Source of the DNA: JBGPJM01 sp041485385
GTDB taxonomy: Bacteria > Planctomycetota > Phycisphaerae > Phycisphaerales > UBA1924
Assembly: GCA_041485385.1 (NCBI GenBank)
Contig: JBGPJM010000020.1
Coordinates: forward strand, 1-41,457
Reading direction: 5' to 3'
Length of the DNA: 41,457 nt
The notes under the pieces are model-generated. The model did not search any database, was not told the DNA's origin, and saw only the letters and a program-made list of their open reading frames with translations. The position numbers and the translations under genes are program-made. Positions 1 through 7,710 of the stretch are shown in pieces (within the stretch, counting starts at the first letter, position 1; each line of letters begins with the position of its first letter).

Positions 1-1249
1 CACCGAGCACGAAGAGCACCGGCACGACCGGGTATCCCGGCACCCGCACGGGCCGCTCCGCATCCGGACGCTTACGTCGCAGCACCAGCAGGGCCGCGCC
101 GGTGAGGGCGAAGAACACACCGTCGATGAACACCGCGCCGTTGAGGATCATGTCAACGCCGCCGGGCCCGGCGCTCAGGAGCAGCAGCAGCCCCATGCCG
201 CCGATAAGCACGATCGCCGCGACCGGCGTGCGGAACCGGGCGTCGAGCACGGCGAAGGCCCGGAAGAAGCGTCCGTCGCGAGCCATCCCGTAGAGCAGGC
301 GTGGGCCGGAGAGGAGCTGGGCGTTGAGCACGCCGAAGGCCGAGACAGCCACCGCCGCCGCGACAAGCCGCCGGCCCGCGCCCGGCAGAACCATCGCGAC
401 CGCGTCCGATGCCAGCGTCGTGCTCCGCGCAACGCCGTCCACCCCCAGCAGCCGCAGGTACGCCCAGTTCGCGAGCAGGTAAACGACGACGACCAGAGCC
501 ACCCCGCCGACGATCGCCCGCGGCAGGTTCTTCCGGGGTTCCCGTACCTCCCCCGAGATCCACAGGGCGTGCTGCCATCCCCCGTAGGAGAAGAACGCCG
601 GGACCAGCGCCGCCAGCACGGCCCCGAACGCGCCCATCGAGGCGTGCGAGCCGGTGGGCGCCGTCGCGGCGGTGACCCCGCCGCCCTTCTCTGCGCCCGC
701 CACCGCGGCCAGGCCCGTGACGGCCAGCAGCGTCAGGACCTTACAGAGGACGGTGAGGTTCTGGATCCTGGCGCCCCATCGCACGCCGACGACGTTGGCG
801 CCGATCAGCCCGATGATGAGCAGGCTGGAAATCCAGAGAACCGCGGCCCCAGCGGGCTCTGCGGCGCTCGCGGCGACACCGAGGTTGCGGGCGCAGATCA
901 CCGCGATGATCCCGACCGCGCCGGCCTGGATGGCCGTGGCGTTGCAGAAGACGAAGAGGAACGCCGGCAGCGGCCCGTACGCGTCGCGCAGGATCTCGTA
1001 CTGAGCGCCGCTGGCGTTGTACATCCCGCCCAGCTCGGCGAACGCCAGCGCCCCGAGCAGCGCGATCGCGCCCGCCACCGCCCAGGCCACGAGCGCCAGC
1101 GAGCCGCTCTCGGTGAGGCGAGCGACCGTCGACGGCGTGAAGAAGATCCCCACCCCGATGATCGCGCCGATCACCACGCACGTCGCGTCGATCGGTCCCA
1201 GCACGCGTGCGGGCTGGGCCGGCGCTGGATTCCTCGGGGCCTCCATCAT
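1..1249 (-). CDS. APC-family amino acid permease (3' end outside window)
   Basis: Multi-pass inner-membrane transporter of the amino acid-polyamine-organocation superfamily (AA_permease_2 type), expected to exchange or import amino acids with protons or counter-substrate. About 416 residues are visible before the window edge. TM1 carries the family signature GAIIGVGIFFTPST (about residues 27-40). Later come the conserved block SYGGWQHALWISGEVREP, followed by RKNLPRAI, and the intracellular motif GPRLLYGMARDGRFF. At least ten hydrophobic segments are readable. I chose the first of two adjacent ATGs (1249 and 1246); GGGGAGG lies about 13-16 nt upstream. The C-terminal TM segments are missing because the sequence stops, not because the gene is broken. 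Substrate cannot be told from sequence; the GxGIFFTP form resembles LAT-like members. Confidence 0.93.
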   Translation of the reverse strand, partial: MMEAPRNPAPAQPARVLGPIDATCVVIGAIIGVGIFFTPSTVARLTESGSLALVAWAVAGAIALLGALAFAELGGMYNASGAQYEILRDAYGPLPAFLFVFCNATAIQAGAVGIIAVICARNLGVAASAAEPAGAAVLWISSLLIIGLIGANVVGVRWGARIQNLTVLCKVLTLLAVTGLAAVAGAEKGGGVTAATAPTGSHASMGAFGAVLAALVPAFFSYGGWQHALWISGEVREPRKNLPRAIVGGVALVVVVYLLANWAYLRLLGVDGVARSTTLASDAVAMVLPGAGRRLVAAAVAVSAFGVLNAQLLSGPRLLYGMARDGRFFRAFAVLDARFRTPVAAIVLIGGMGLLLLLSAGPGGVDMILNGAVFIDGVFFALTGAALLVLRRKRPDAERPVRVPGYPVVPVLFVLG

Positions 1250-1311
1250 CGCGGGCAGGATACCTCCCCGTCCCTCCGCCCGTTCGCCGCGCCGCCCGGG
1301 CGCCGTATCCT

Positions 1312-1325
1312 AGAGACGAGTCTCT
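1312..1325. promoter_or_regulatory. Short palindrome upstream of the permease gene
   Basis: AGAGAC-GA-GTCTCT is a perfect 6-bp inverted repeat with a 2-nt centre, 63-76 nt before the permease start. On the minus strand TAGGAT (1312-1307) overlaps its edge and could be a -10 element, so a repressor site is possible. There is no T tract, so a terminator for the convergent side is unlikely. Function is inferred only. Confidence 0.3.
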
Positions 1326-1378
1326 CCAGCCTCGGCGCTATCACGCCGGGAACGGCCCGCCATACGGGTGGTGCGGCG

Positions 1379-1771
1379 TCATCCTCTGCGCGGGCGTGCC
1401 ACGACGTGCCCCAGCATCCCCAGCGCCAGCGTGACGATCCCCACGGTTGTGATGACGCGATGAACCGATGCCAGCGGCGGATCGCGGAAGAACGCCACCG
1501 CCAGCAGGATCGGAGCCGCCATGACGAGCGCCGAGCCGGCCACCTGCACGCGCCCCCTCCACCCCGGCGGGCGCGCAGCGAGGTACAAACCCAGCCCGAC
1601 GTTCACCAGGCCCGCCAGCAGGATGTAAATATGGTTGGAGCGGTACATGACGTGCACGAACTCGCTCCCCCCGTACAGCTCGGGGAACCGCAGCTTCATG
1701 TACACCCCGGTGAAGATGAAGGTGCCGACCGTGGCGATGCCGGCGATCCGGTGTGCTTTGTCGAGCGTCAT
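1379..1771 (-). CDS. Small four-TM membrane protein, function unknown
   Basis: 130 residues with four predicted membrane segments at about 8-25, 47-66, 75-95 and 104-123. Notable residues are a histidine in the N-terminal KAHRIAG stretch, YRSNHIYILL at the start of TM2, and SVHRV at the start of TM4. Repeated His at membrane edges recalls small cytochrome b561-like or DoxX-like proteins, but I do not recognise the family and claim no function. The start MTLDKAHR is chosen because AGGA sits 5 nt upstream; the frame stays open further upstream but that part has the look of non-coding sequence. It lies downstream of, and co-directional with, nothing clearly related; the permease gene on the same strand follows after about 130 nt. 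Confidence 0.75.
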   Translation of the reverse strand: MTLDKAHRIAGIATVGTFIFTGVYMKLRFPELYGGSEFVHVMYRSNHIYILLAGLVNVGLGLYLAARPPGWRGRVQVAGSALVMAAPILLAVAFFRDPPLASVHRVITTVGIVTLALGMLGHVVARPRRG

Positions 1772-2105
1772 GTCGATCCTGTCCCACCCCTTCAAGTACC
1801 CCCCGACTCCCGACCGCCAGGAACCCACACGAGTTCTCCATCGGTGGCACATGGCCGGCGGCTGCAAGCGGGTATCTTTGCCCCCATCCAGCGCATTGGC
1901 CCGCGGGCCCGCCCAGATCTCCCCTTTGAGGGGGAATCCACGGACGATGACAACGGCGGCGCCCGGATGGCCGGTCAAGCCGCGTGCCGAAGCAGACGAA
2001 GAAAGAATGCCAATCGCAGCTTGGGCGCACCACGGCGCCGTATGCTGATGCCGAAATCACTTCGCGCGGGCCCGCGGCCTGCGTCAGACCCGAAAGGGGG
2101 GCCTT
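1772..2105. other. Intergenic stretch without a recognisable gene
   Basis: 334 bases between two divergent genes. It contains TATGCT at 2041-2046, the same hexamer that acts as a probable -10 element elsewhere in this window, and AAAGGGGGG just before 2106 which serves as ribosome binding site for the next gene. A small CCCCTTTGAGGGG stem lies near 1920-1933. I see no conserved coding signal; the open minus-strand frame here reads as low-quality protein. Confidence 0.5.
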
Positions 2106-2768
2106 ATGAAAGAGCCTTGCACCCCGATCGCCTTCTGCGGCTCCGCGGCGATCCTCCGCGCTGGCGCTCTCGGTGCGCTGGCAGCCATCGCCGCTTTCCC
2201 GCTCGCGGCAGATGCCGACATCATCCACATCGACCCGCCGGATTACCTCCTGCCCGTGAACACCAACCCCGGCACAGGTCTGGACATCGACGGCGACGGC
2301 TACCCGGATCTGTACTTCCGACGGATTGACGACTGCCCATCCGGGTGCTGGACGATCGTCGACGCTTGGGCGGGTGGGGCCGCGTTCCATCTCGACGGGT
2401 TCGACGGGACTCGCTCCATGGCCGACGGTCTTTCAGTCGGGGCGGCGATCGGCCCCGGGCTCGTGTTCACGACCAGCGCCTACATGGCCGAGGTCCTCGG
2501 GGCGAGCTACGACGATGTCTTCGGGGCCTGGGGATTCCCGGGCGAACCGATGTTCCTCGGCGTCTTCTTCGAAAGCGGCGCGGGCATTCACTACGCCTGG
2601 CTCAGGGCGCAGACGATCGATCTGCCCAACGCCGTCGTGCTGCAGGACTACGCGTGGGAGACGCAGGCGGATACCCCGATCATCGCGGGCGCGGTGCCGG
2701 GCCCGGTCGGCGCGTCCGTCGTGCTGATGGGCGTGCTCCTGGCTGGCCGACGGCGTCAGGCCGCTTGA
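2106..2768 (+). CDS. Exported protein with PEP-CTERM-like sorting tail
   Basis: 220 residues. A signal peptide spans about residues 1-37 (cleavage near ADA-DI). The mature start contains DIDGDGYPD (60-68), an Asp-rich calcium-loop-like motif similar to those in dockerin or FG-GAP type proteins. The C-terminus is a PEP-CTERM-like tail: PGPVGAS, a hydrophobic segment, then GRRRQAA. Such tails are known to direct exosortase-dependent processing at the cell envelope; no exosortase is in this window. AAAGGGGGG lies just before the ATG. The middle part matches nothing I can name. Likely a surface or matrix protein of unknown role. Confidence 0.8.
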   Translation: MKEPCTPIAFCGSAAILRAGALGALAAIAAFPLAADADIIHIDPPDYLLPVNTNPGTGLDIDGDGYPDLYFRRIDDCPSGCWTIVDAWAGGAAFHLDGFDGTRSMADGLSVGAAIGPGLVFTTSAYMAEVLGASYDDVFGAWGFPGEPMFLGVFFESGAGIHYAWLRAQTIDLPNAVVLQDYAWETQADTPIIAGAVPGPVGASVVLMGVLLAGRRRQAA

Positions 2769-2925
2769 ACCGGCGTGCCGCCCCCTGCCGCCTCGCTTTT
2801 CTTGCACAGCATCCGCCCGCCGACCAGCACGCCCGCATGGCGATACGCTTCCGAGTCCGTCGCGCCGCTGAAATCGGTGCAACCACCGGGCGGCCCGGGA
2901 CCCTCACAACGAGAGAAGCAGCCGC

Positions 2926-4404
2926 ATGCGATCTCATCACTCCCTCATCGTTCTCACGGCGATGCTCGCCACGACCGCCATCGCCCAGACACCCCCACCC
3001 GGCGCGAAGGCCCCCGCGCCCTCCCTGCTGATCGTCGCCCCGCGGGCCTTCCACGAGGCGCTGGGGCCGTATGTCGAACACAAGCGCGGGCAGTTGCCGA
3101 CGGAGCTGGTGTCGCTCGAGGGAGCACTGCAGGCAGGGGGCGCGGCGGGCGGCGTGGACGACCCCGAGCGGCTCAAGCGGTACCTCTACTCACGCTGGCA
3201 CGGCCTGGCCCTGCGGTACGTGCTGCTGGTCGGGGATGCGGACCTGATGCCGGTGCGGTACATGGTGCTGGACCGCGTCACCGCCGCGGCGTTCGACTAC
3301 GCCTTCTACCCCTGCGACCTGTACTACGCCGACCTGGCCCGGCCGGACGGCGAGTTCGACGACTGGAACGCCGAGAAGGAAGGCTTCCACGCGCTGTACT
3401 TCGGCGAGGTGCGCGGCGAAAAGAACAAAGAGGGCCCGATCAACTTCGACAAGGTCGATTACCGGCCGGACATCGCGCTGGGGCGATGGCCGGTGAGCAC
3501 GGCCGAGGAAGTGCGCACCGTTGCCGCGAAGTCGATCGCGTTCGAGAAGGCGGTGGTCGATGGGGCGGCAAGAGACGGGGCGGGGGAGGCGGGGCGGCGT
3601 GCCGCGTTCATCGCGGCCGGCGGATGGATGGAGAACCGGCCCGCTATGGACGCGATGGCCGCGGCGATGCCGCCGGGATGGAAGGTGGAGAAGCGTTACT
3701 GGGGGCAGGAGCCGCCCGCGTCCGCGGTCCCGCCCGGCGTGACCGATGCCGCGACGACCGCGGCGCCGCCGCGTCTGCCGCCGGATGAAGCGCAGGTGCT
3801 GGCGCTGCTCAACGAAGGCGTAACCCTCGTCGTCCATTCCGGTCACGGCGCCGACGACCGGTGGGAGGGCTCGATCAGCGTGCGCAGCATTGCGAAGATG
3901 CACAACAAGGCGCACCCGGCGATCATGCTCTCGGCCGGCTGCTCCACGGCGAGGCTGGCGACGCTCCCGCCGTACGAGGCGTACGTCGACGTGGACGGCA
4001 AGGAGCATGCCGGCACAAACGCCGGCGAGACGTTCACCTCGCCGCCCCCGCCCCCCGCGCCGTACCAGCACGGGAAGTTCAACCCAACCGGCCTGGGCGA
4101 GCAGATTCTCCGCGCCGGACCGACGGGCGCCGCGGCCTACATCGGCTGCAACACCGGCAGCCAGCCGTGCGGGATGACGCTGCTGGAGGGGTTCGTTGAT
4201 GCCCTCGGCAAGCATCCCCCGCCCCGGTTGGGCGACTGCTGGTCCGCGGCCGTTTCCTATTACTACGACCACCAGCACCTGGCGGACCTCAAGCCCAACG
4301 CCGACTGGTACCCCCCCAGCATTTTCTTCCAGGGGATGAAGTTCATGCTCTTTGGGGACCCATCGCTCCGGATTCCCACCGAAAGAACACCGCAACAGCG
4401 CTGA
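2926..4404 (+). CDS. C25-family (gingipain-like) cysteine peptidase, secreted
   Basis: 492 residues with a signal peptide of about 20 residues (AIA-Q). The protein follows the caspase-like C25 plan: RYVLLVGDADLMPVRY (about 97-112), the substrate-domain stretch DIALGRWPVSTAEEV (182-196), the catalytic His motif LVVHSGHGADDRW (301-313, His307), and the catalytic Cys motif AIMLSAGCSTARL (332-344, Cys339). It ends with MLFGDPSLRIP, a typical closing motif of this family. Both catalytic residues are present, so it should be an active endopeptidase acting outside the cytoplasm, probably with Arg or Lys preference by family analogy (inference). It lacks the long adhesin and Por-type C-terminal domains of true gingipains. 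It follows the PEP-CTERM-like gene by 157 nt on the same strand. Confidence 0.87.
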   Translation: MRSHHSLIVLTAMLATTAIAQTPPPGAKAPAPSLLIVAPRAFHEALGPYVEHKRGQLPTELVSLEGALQAGGAAGGVDDPERLKRYLYSRWHGLALRYVLLVGDADLMPVRYMVLDRVTAAAFDYAFYPCDLYYADLARPDGEFDDWNAEKEGFHALYFGEVRGEKNKEGPINFDKVDYRPDIALGRWPVSTAEEVRTVAAKSIAFEKAVVDGAARDGAGEAGRRAAFIAAGGWMENRPAMDAMAAAMPPGWKVEKRYWGQEPPASAVPPGVTDAATTAAPPRLPPDEAQVLALLNEGVTLVVHSGHGADDRWEGSISVRSIAKMHNKAHPAIMLSAGCSTARLATLPPYEAYVDVDGKEHAGTNAGETFTSPPPPPAPYQHGKFNPTGLGEQILRAGPTGAAAYIGCNTGSQPCGMTLLEGFVDALGKHPPPRLGDCWSAAVSYYYDHQHLADLKPNADWYPPSIFFQGMKFMLFGDPSLRIPTERTPQQR

Positions 4405-4435
4405 GGGTCTACTGGCATGCGCCGAGCGACCGAAG

Positions 4436-4441
4436 TAGACT
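4436..4441 (+). promoter_or_regulatory. Candidate -10 element of the DUF1579 gene
   Basis: TAGACT, identical to the hexamer before the genes at 6850 and 22921. It would give a leader of about 58 nt that includes the strong GGGAGG ribosome site before 4507. No good -35 is visible at 16-18 nt. Confidence 0.4.
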
Positions 4442-4506
4442 GGCGTCACCGGTCCGGCCGAATGTCGGCCGACCCGCCGCACCTACCCGAAGGGAGGATC
4501 ACTTTC

Positions 4507-5205
4507 ATGGCCGCTCACCGCACAGTCGTTGGGATGGTTCTTGTCGCTGGGCTCGCGTACGGCGCCGGCAGATACGGGGTGCTCGCCGACCCGGCCTCGC
4601 TGGCCGGTCAGCCCGAGAAGCCGAAACAACCCGACGCCAAGAAGCCGGCCCCCGCGCCGGCCCAGCCCGCAGGGCAGCCGAAGATGACGCCGGAGGATGA
4701 GGCGTACATGAAGGCCGGCACGCCGGGCGACAACCACAGGGTCCTGGACGCGTTCATCGGCGACTGGGAGGGAAGTGTGAAGATCTGGATGAAGCCGGGC
4801 ACCGAGCCGATGGAATCCAAGGGCGCCGTCTCACGCAAGTGGATTATGGACAAGCACTTTGTCGAAGAGACCGTCGACGCCCAGAGCGTGGGCGGCCCAC
4901 CGGGCGGCCAGTTCCACGGCATGGGCCTGATGGGGTACAACAACCTCGACAAGACCTACGAGTTCGCGTGGGTCGACAACGAGTCGACCCCCATCATGTT
5001 CGAGACCGGCAGCTTCGACGCCAAGACCAAGCTGTTCACCACGCACGGCAAGCACACCGACCCTGTGACGGGCAAGGCCTGCACGACCCGCGGCGAGATG
5101 AACCTCTCCAACCCCGATCGGCAGACCTACCTCGGCTACTCGACCGGCGCCGACGGCAAGGAGTTCAAGAGCTTCGAGGGCGTCTTCGAGCGGAAGAAGA
5201 AGTAG
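4507..5205 (+). CDS. DUF1579 domain protein, exported
   Basis: 232 residues. An N-terminal hydrophobic signal or anchor (about 6-22) is followed by a Pro/Ala/Lys linker (35-60) and then a DUF1579 domain: NHRVLDAFIGDWEGSVKIWM, KWIMDKHFVEETV, GMGLMGYNNLDKTYEFAWVD and the closing SFEGVFERKKK. DUF1579 proteins are small lipocalin-like beta-barrels of unknown biochemical role. ATG 4507 is preferred over an in-frame ATG at 4417 because AGGGAGG sits 9 nt upstream and because the signal segment then lies at the N-terminus. Its 3' end overlaps the convergent endonuclease III-like gene by 41 bp. A second, lipoprotein member of the same family lies at 37026-37553. Confidence 0.86.
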   Translation: MAAHRTVVGMVLVAGLAYGAGRYGVLADPASLAGQPEKPKQPDAKKPAPAPAQPAGQPKMTPEDEAYMKAGTPGDNHRVLDAFIGDWEGSVKIWMKPGTEPMESKGAVSRKWIMDKHFVEETVDAQSVGGPPGGQFHGMGLMGYNNLDKTYEFAWVDNESTPIMFETGSFDAKTKLFTTHGKHTDPVTGKACTTRGEMNLSNPDRQTYLGYSTGADGKEFKSFEGVFERKKK

Positions 5206-5908
5206 GTCCGCCCGACCAGGCTCTTTCGCCGGCGTACCCGACGGCGCGCCCGACCGGGCACGTCGCGGCCAAGGGGCACTCCGCGCACCGCGGCTCCGAC
5301 CGCTTGCACAGCGACTGTCCGTGCAGGCGCAGGAGTTGGTGCGCGCCGATGAGCCAGTCGAAGTCGAGCTCGACCTCCGGCGCGATCGCCGCCTGCGCGG
5401 AGCGGTGCATGGCGCTGTAGTTTTCCGACTCCTCGCCGTACCCCAGGCGCACCAGCGCCCGCAGCCCGTTGGATTCGAGCGCCAGCACCGGCTCGGTGCG
5501 CGTGAACAGGAGGATCTTGTCGGCCCCGGGGTCCCCCACCCCGGGGTACTTTTTCAGGGCCCGCCTCGCCTCCTTCAGCGGGCCCTTGAGCACACCCTTG
5601 AGGTCGCCCCCGAACTCGTCGAGCACGAGTGTGGCCGCGGTGCGAAGCTTCCGGGCCCGCATCACCGGCTGCATGCCGCCGTCCTTGATAACCGCGCCGA
5701 GGTGGGCCGCGCTCACCGCCAGGATTTCCCGTGGGCGCACGCCGACCTGCTTCTTCAGGGCCGCCCACACCCGGTCGCGCCGCTCGTCGTCCACCAGATA
5801 CGCGGCGCTCTCGTACAGGATCATCTCGAAGGGATCGGTCACCCGCGGTGCCGGCAGGCGGCCGTAGTGCTTCTCCAACGCCGCGACGATTTGGCCCAGC
5901 CTCGACAT
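5165..5908 (-). CDS. Endonuclease III-like HhH-GPD protein with [4Fe-4S] cluster motif
   Basis: 247 residues. The helix-hairpin-helix is KKYPGVGDPGADKILLF (119-135), and the C-terminal cluster ligands are Cys201-x6-Cys208-x2-Cys211-x5-Cys217, exactly the endonuclease III/MutY spacing. Against E. coli Nth the catalytic Lys of LPGVGRK is replaced (GVGDP), and the catalytic Asp of the VDTH segment falls on Glu145 in LALESNGLR. It therefore is not a classical bifunctional Nth; a monofunctional glycosylase, or a DNA-binding relative, is possible. ATG 5908 has GAGGG 5-7 nt upstream and starts 8 nt after the stop of the upstream lipoprotein gene, so the two are probably co-transcribed. Convergent 41-bp overlap with the DUF1579 gene. 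Confidence 0.85.
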   Translation of the reverse strand: MSRLGQIVAALEKHYGRLPAPRVTDPFEMILYESAAYLVDDERRDRVWAALKKQVGVRPREILAVSAAHLGAVIKDGGMQPVMRARKLRTAATLVLDEFGGDLKGVLKGPLKEARRALKKYPGVGDPGADKILLFTRTEPVLALESNGLRALVRLGYGEESENYSAMHRSAQAAIAPEVELDFDWLIGAHQLLRLHGQSLCKRSEPRCAECPLAATCPVGRAVGYAGERAWSGGPTSSSARRRPRSS

Positions 5909-5916
5909 CGCCGCCC

Positions 5917-6549
5917 TCAGCGATTCCCGCCCGCGATGCGCAGGAAGAAAGCGATCCAGGCCCACTGGTCCTCCCGCGTGTGCACCGGCACGAATGTTGT
6001 GGAGGTCTCGGTGAACGTCGTGCTGCCGCGCCTCCCGCTGCGCCGGGGCTCGTACCAGCTCCCGGTCCGGAACTCGTTAATGCTCTCCGTGCGGACGACG
6101 TCGGCCTTGCCGACGAAGCTCCGCGTGACGACCACCGAGTCGGCGCCGATCTTCCTCGCGAACGCCGCAAGGGCCCCGTCGTCCGCGCGCACCGGCGACG
6201 TTGTGCGGAAGTCCGACCGCCCCAGCACGCCGATGCCCCCCGGATTGCCCGAGACCTGCAGCCCCTTGAGCAGCCGCGCCTTCGAGGCGTCCTTCTTCGC
6301 CTGGGGCCAGTCGTCGGGGTGCACGTCGCTGGCCGCGGCCTCGGCGTTCAGGTCCTTGAGCGTCTCCTGCACGCGCTCCCACGGGACCTCGCGGATCTGC
6401 ACCGGGGCGTCCGCGGGCAGCGCCGCGCCCGTCGCGCCCGAGGACGCGAACTGGGATTCCCACAACGAGCGCTCACACCCGGTCAGCGCGGCGGCCACCA
6501 GCAGCGACAGCACCAGGGCCCCGCACCATGTCCGTCGTGAGGCATACAT
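5917..6549 (-). CDS. Lipoprotein with a GADSVVV-type domain
   Basis: 210 residues. MYASRRTWCGALVLSLLVAA followed by ALTGC gives a type II signal with lipidated Cys. The conserved part reads FARKIGADSVVVTRSFVGKA; this IGA(D/N)-VVV pattern is also in the lipoprotein pair at 31872 and 32372, so the three may share a fold (inference). The C-terminus (EDQWAWIAFFLRIAGGNR) is hydrophobic. The frame extends upstream, but 6549 puts the signal at the N-terminus and matches a TACACT box exactly 6 nt before the ATG. There is no Shine-Dalgarno sequence. It is followed by the endonuclease III-like gene after 8 nt. Confidence 0.75.
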   Translation of the reverse strand: MYASRRTWCGALVLSLLVAAALTGCERSLWESQFASSGATGAALPADAPVQIREVPWERVQETLKDLNAEAAASDVHPDDWPQAKKDASKARLLKGLQVSGNPGGIGVLGRSDFRTTSPVRADDGALAAFARKIGADSVVVTRSFVGKADVVRTESINEFRTGSWYEPRRSGRRGSTTFTETSTTFVPVHTREDQWAWIAFFLRIAGGNR

Positions 6550-6555
6550 GGTGGA

Positions 6556-6561
6556 AGTGTA
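6556..6561 (-). promoter_or_regulatory. -10 element for a leaderless lipoprotein mRNA
   Basis: On the minus strand TACACT is followed by 6 nt (TCCACC) and the ATG at 6549. Transcription would begin at or next to the A of ATG. No -35 consensus is visible. Confidence 0.45.
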
Positions 6562-6610
6562 TGCGCCCGTGCGTGGCGCCCCGCCCCCACACCGCTGCGG
6601 TCGTCGCGCC

Positions 6611-6736
6611 TCACCCCGGCGGCATCGCTTCCTCCAGCAGCTTGATGCTGAGCTCCAGCTCCTTCCGCGGCTCAAACCGTCTCGCCGCCGCCTCCAGTCT
6701 CGCCTGCATGTAGCCCTTCACGAACTCCTCCGCCAC
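6611..6736 (-). other. Possible small ORF or gene remnant in a 300-bp gap
   Basis: The gap 6550-6849 holds no ordinary gene. On the minus strand a frame ending at TGA 6611 reads like real protein (EEFVKGYMQARLEAAARRF, then ELELSIKLLEEAMPPG), amphipathic and helical, with a GTG at 6736 as the only sensible start. The protein-like reading continues upstream of that GTG until a stop near 6800, without a start codon or ribosome site, so a decayed 3' end of a gene is as likely as a 41-residue protein. The gap also contains the promoter boxes at 6556 and 6824. Confidence 0.22.
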
Positions 6737-6823
6737 GTCCGGGTGGACTACCGCCGATGCGTCCGCGATGGAAGCATTGAACGTGGCCGCCGCAGGACGC
6801 CCATCCCGTCATCCGCCGGACGC

Positions 6824-6829
6824 TAGACT
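6824..6829 (+). promoter_or_regulatory. Candidate -10 element of the VOC gene
   Basis: TAGACT, 20 nt before the ATG at 6850. A start site about 7 nt downstream would leave a short leader containing CCGGAG, the ribosome site 6 nt before the ATG. Confidence 0.4.
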
Positions 6830-6849
6830 CGCTCAACTCCGGAGCACCC

Positions 6850-7260
6850 ATGGCGTCTTCCGAGGCAATCACCGGCGTCTACGAGGCCTGCCTCTACGTG
6901 CCCGACCTGGTCGCCGCCGACCGCTTCTACGCCGGGGTCCTCGGCCTCCGGCGCCTCCCGGGCCTGTCCGACCGCGGCCTGGCGTACCGTCTCAACACCC
7001 ACTCGGTCCTCCTAATCCTCGACCCCCACCACACCCGCCTCCCCAGCGACACCGTCCCCTCGCACGGCTGCGACGGCCAGGGTCACGTCGCCTTCGCCAT
7101 CAGCTCCGGCCAATACGACGCCTGGAAGTCCCGGCTCACCGCGGCGGGGTTTGAGATCGAGCGCGAGGCCCGCTGGTCCCCGGGCGGGCGATCGATCTAC
7201 GTGCGCGACCCCGCCGGCAACTCCGTCGACCTGGTCGAGGGGCAGGTCTGGCCCGCCTGA
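6850..7260 (+). CDS. VOC (glyoxalase/dioxygenase-fold) family protein
   Basis: 136 residues forming one vicinal-oxygen-chelate module of two beta-alpha-beta-beta-beta repeats. Landmarks are VYEACLYVPDLVAADRFY (N-terminal strand and helix), GLRRLPG, GQGHVAFAI with a candidate metal-binding His, and IYVRDPAGNSVDLVEG with the closing candidate Glu ligand. The usual His of the first strand is replaced by Cys in EACLYV, so the metal site may be atypical. VOC proteins include glyoxalase I, ring-cleaving dioxygenases and resistance proteins; the substrate here is not predictable. GGAG lies 6 nt before the ATG. The YciI-like gene follows 60 nt later on the same strand. Confidence 0.87.
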   Translation: MASSEAITGVYEACLYVPDLVAADRFYAGVLGLRRLPGLSDRGLAYRLNTHSVLLILDPHHTRLPSDTVPSHGCDGQGHVAFAISSGQYDAWKSRLTAAGFEIEREARWSPGGRSIYVRDPAGNSVDLVEGQVWPA

Positions 7261-7288
7261 GGTGCTCGCGGCCACACTCCACGGCGGG

Positions 7289-7294
7289 TATGCT
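7289..7294 (+). promoter_or_regulatory. Candidate -10 element of the YciI-like gene
   Basis: TATGCT, 26 nt before the ATG at 7321. The same hexamer is the -10 of the HicAB operon at 14575. The short leader would contain AGGA about 9 nt before the start codon. Confidence 0.35.
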
Positions 7295-7320
7295 CGCGCC
7301 GCACCGACAGGATCGTTCTC

Positions 7321-7650
7321 ATGCCCCCCGCCGCGATCCACTTCATCTACCGCCTGCACCCCTCGCGCCCGGGGATGCTCACGACCGGCCCGACCGCCGA
7401 GGAATCCGCGATCGTCGCCGAGCACTTTCAGTACCTCAAGCGCGCCTGCGACGCCGGCGCCGTCGTGCTCTTTGGGCGCACGCAGACTGCAGACGAGCGG
7501 ACCTTCGGCATCTGCATCTTCCGCGCCGAGTCGGAGGACGCCGCGAGACGGTTCATGGAGAGCGACCCCGCCGTGCTCCAGGGCGTCATGCGTGCCGAGC
7601 TGTTTCCGTTCCGCATCGCCGGGTTCAACTCCGCGGGCGCCGCGGGATGA
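7321..7650 (+). CDS. YciI-like (YCII-related domain) protein
   Basis: 109 residues matching the YCII ferredoxin-like fold: EHFQYLKRACDAGAVVLFGR (about 39-58), an internal strand TFGICIFRAES, then MESDPAVLQGVMRAELFPF. The conserved His of EHF and the DP pair, thought to form the family's active site, are present. Members of the family include chlorinated-catechol enzymes and proteins of unknown role; for this one only the fold can be named. AGGA precedes the ATG. It lies between a VOC enzyme and an aspartyl protease with about 60-nt gaps, all on the plus strand. Confidence 0.85.
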   Translation: MPPAAIHFIYRLHPSRPGMLTTGPTAEESAIVAEHFQYLKRACDAGAVVLFGRTQTADERTFGICIFRAESEDAARRFMESDPAVLQGVMRAELFPFRIAGFNSAGAAG

Positions 7651-7710
7651 TCCGGCCGATGGCAACGGCCCACGCCCGTGGCCGGTACACCATGGCGATC
7701 GGAGATTGAT

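Noticed and set aside
569..2329. 586-codon plus-strand open frame
   Set aside because: Antisense to the permease and 4-TM genes; low-complexity Arg/Gly/Asp.
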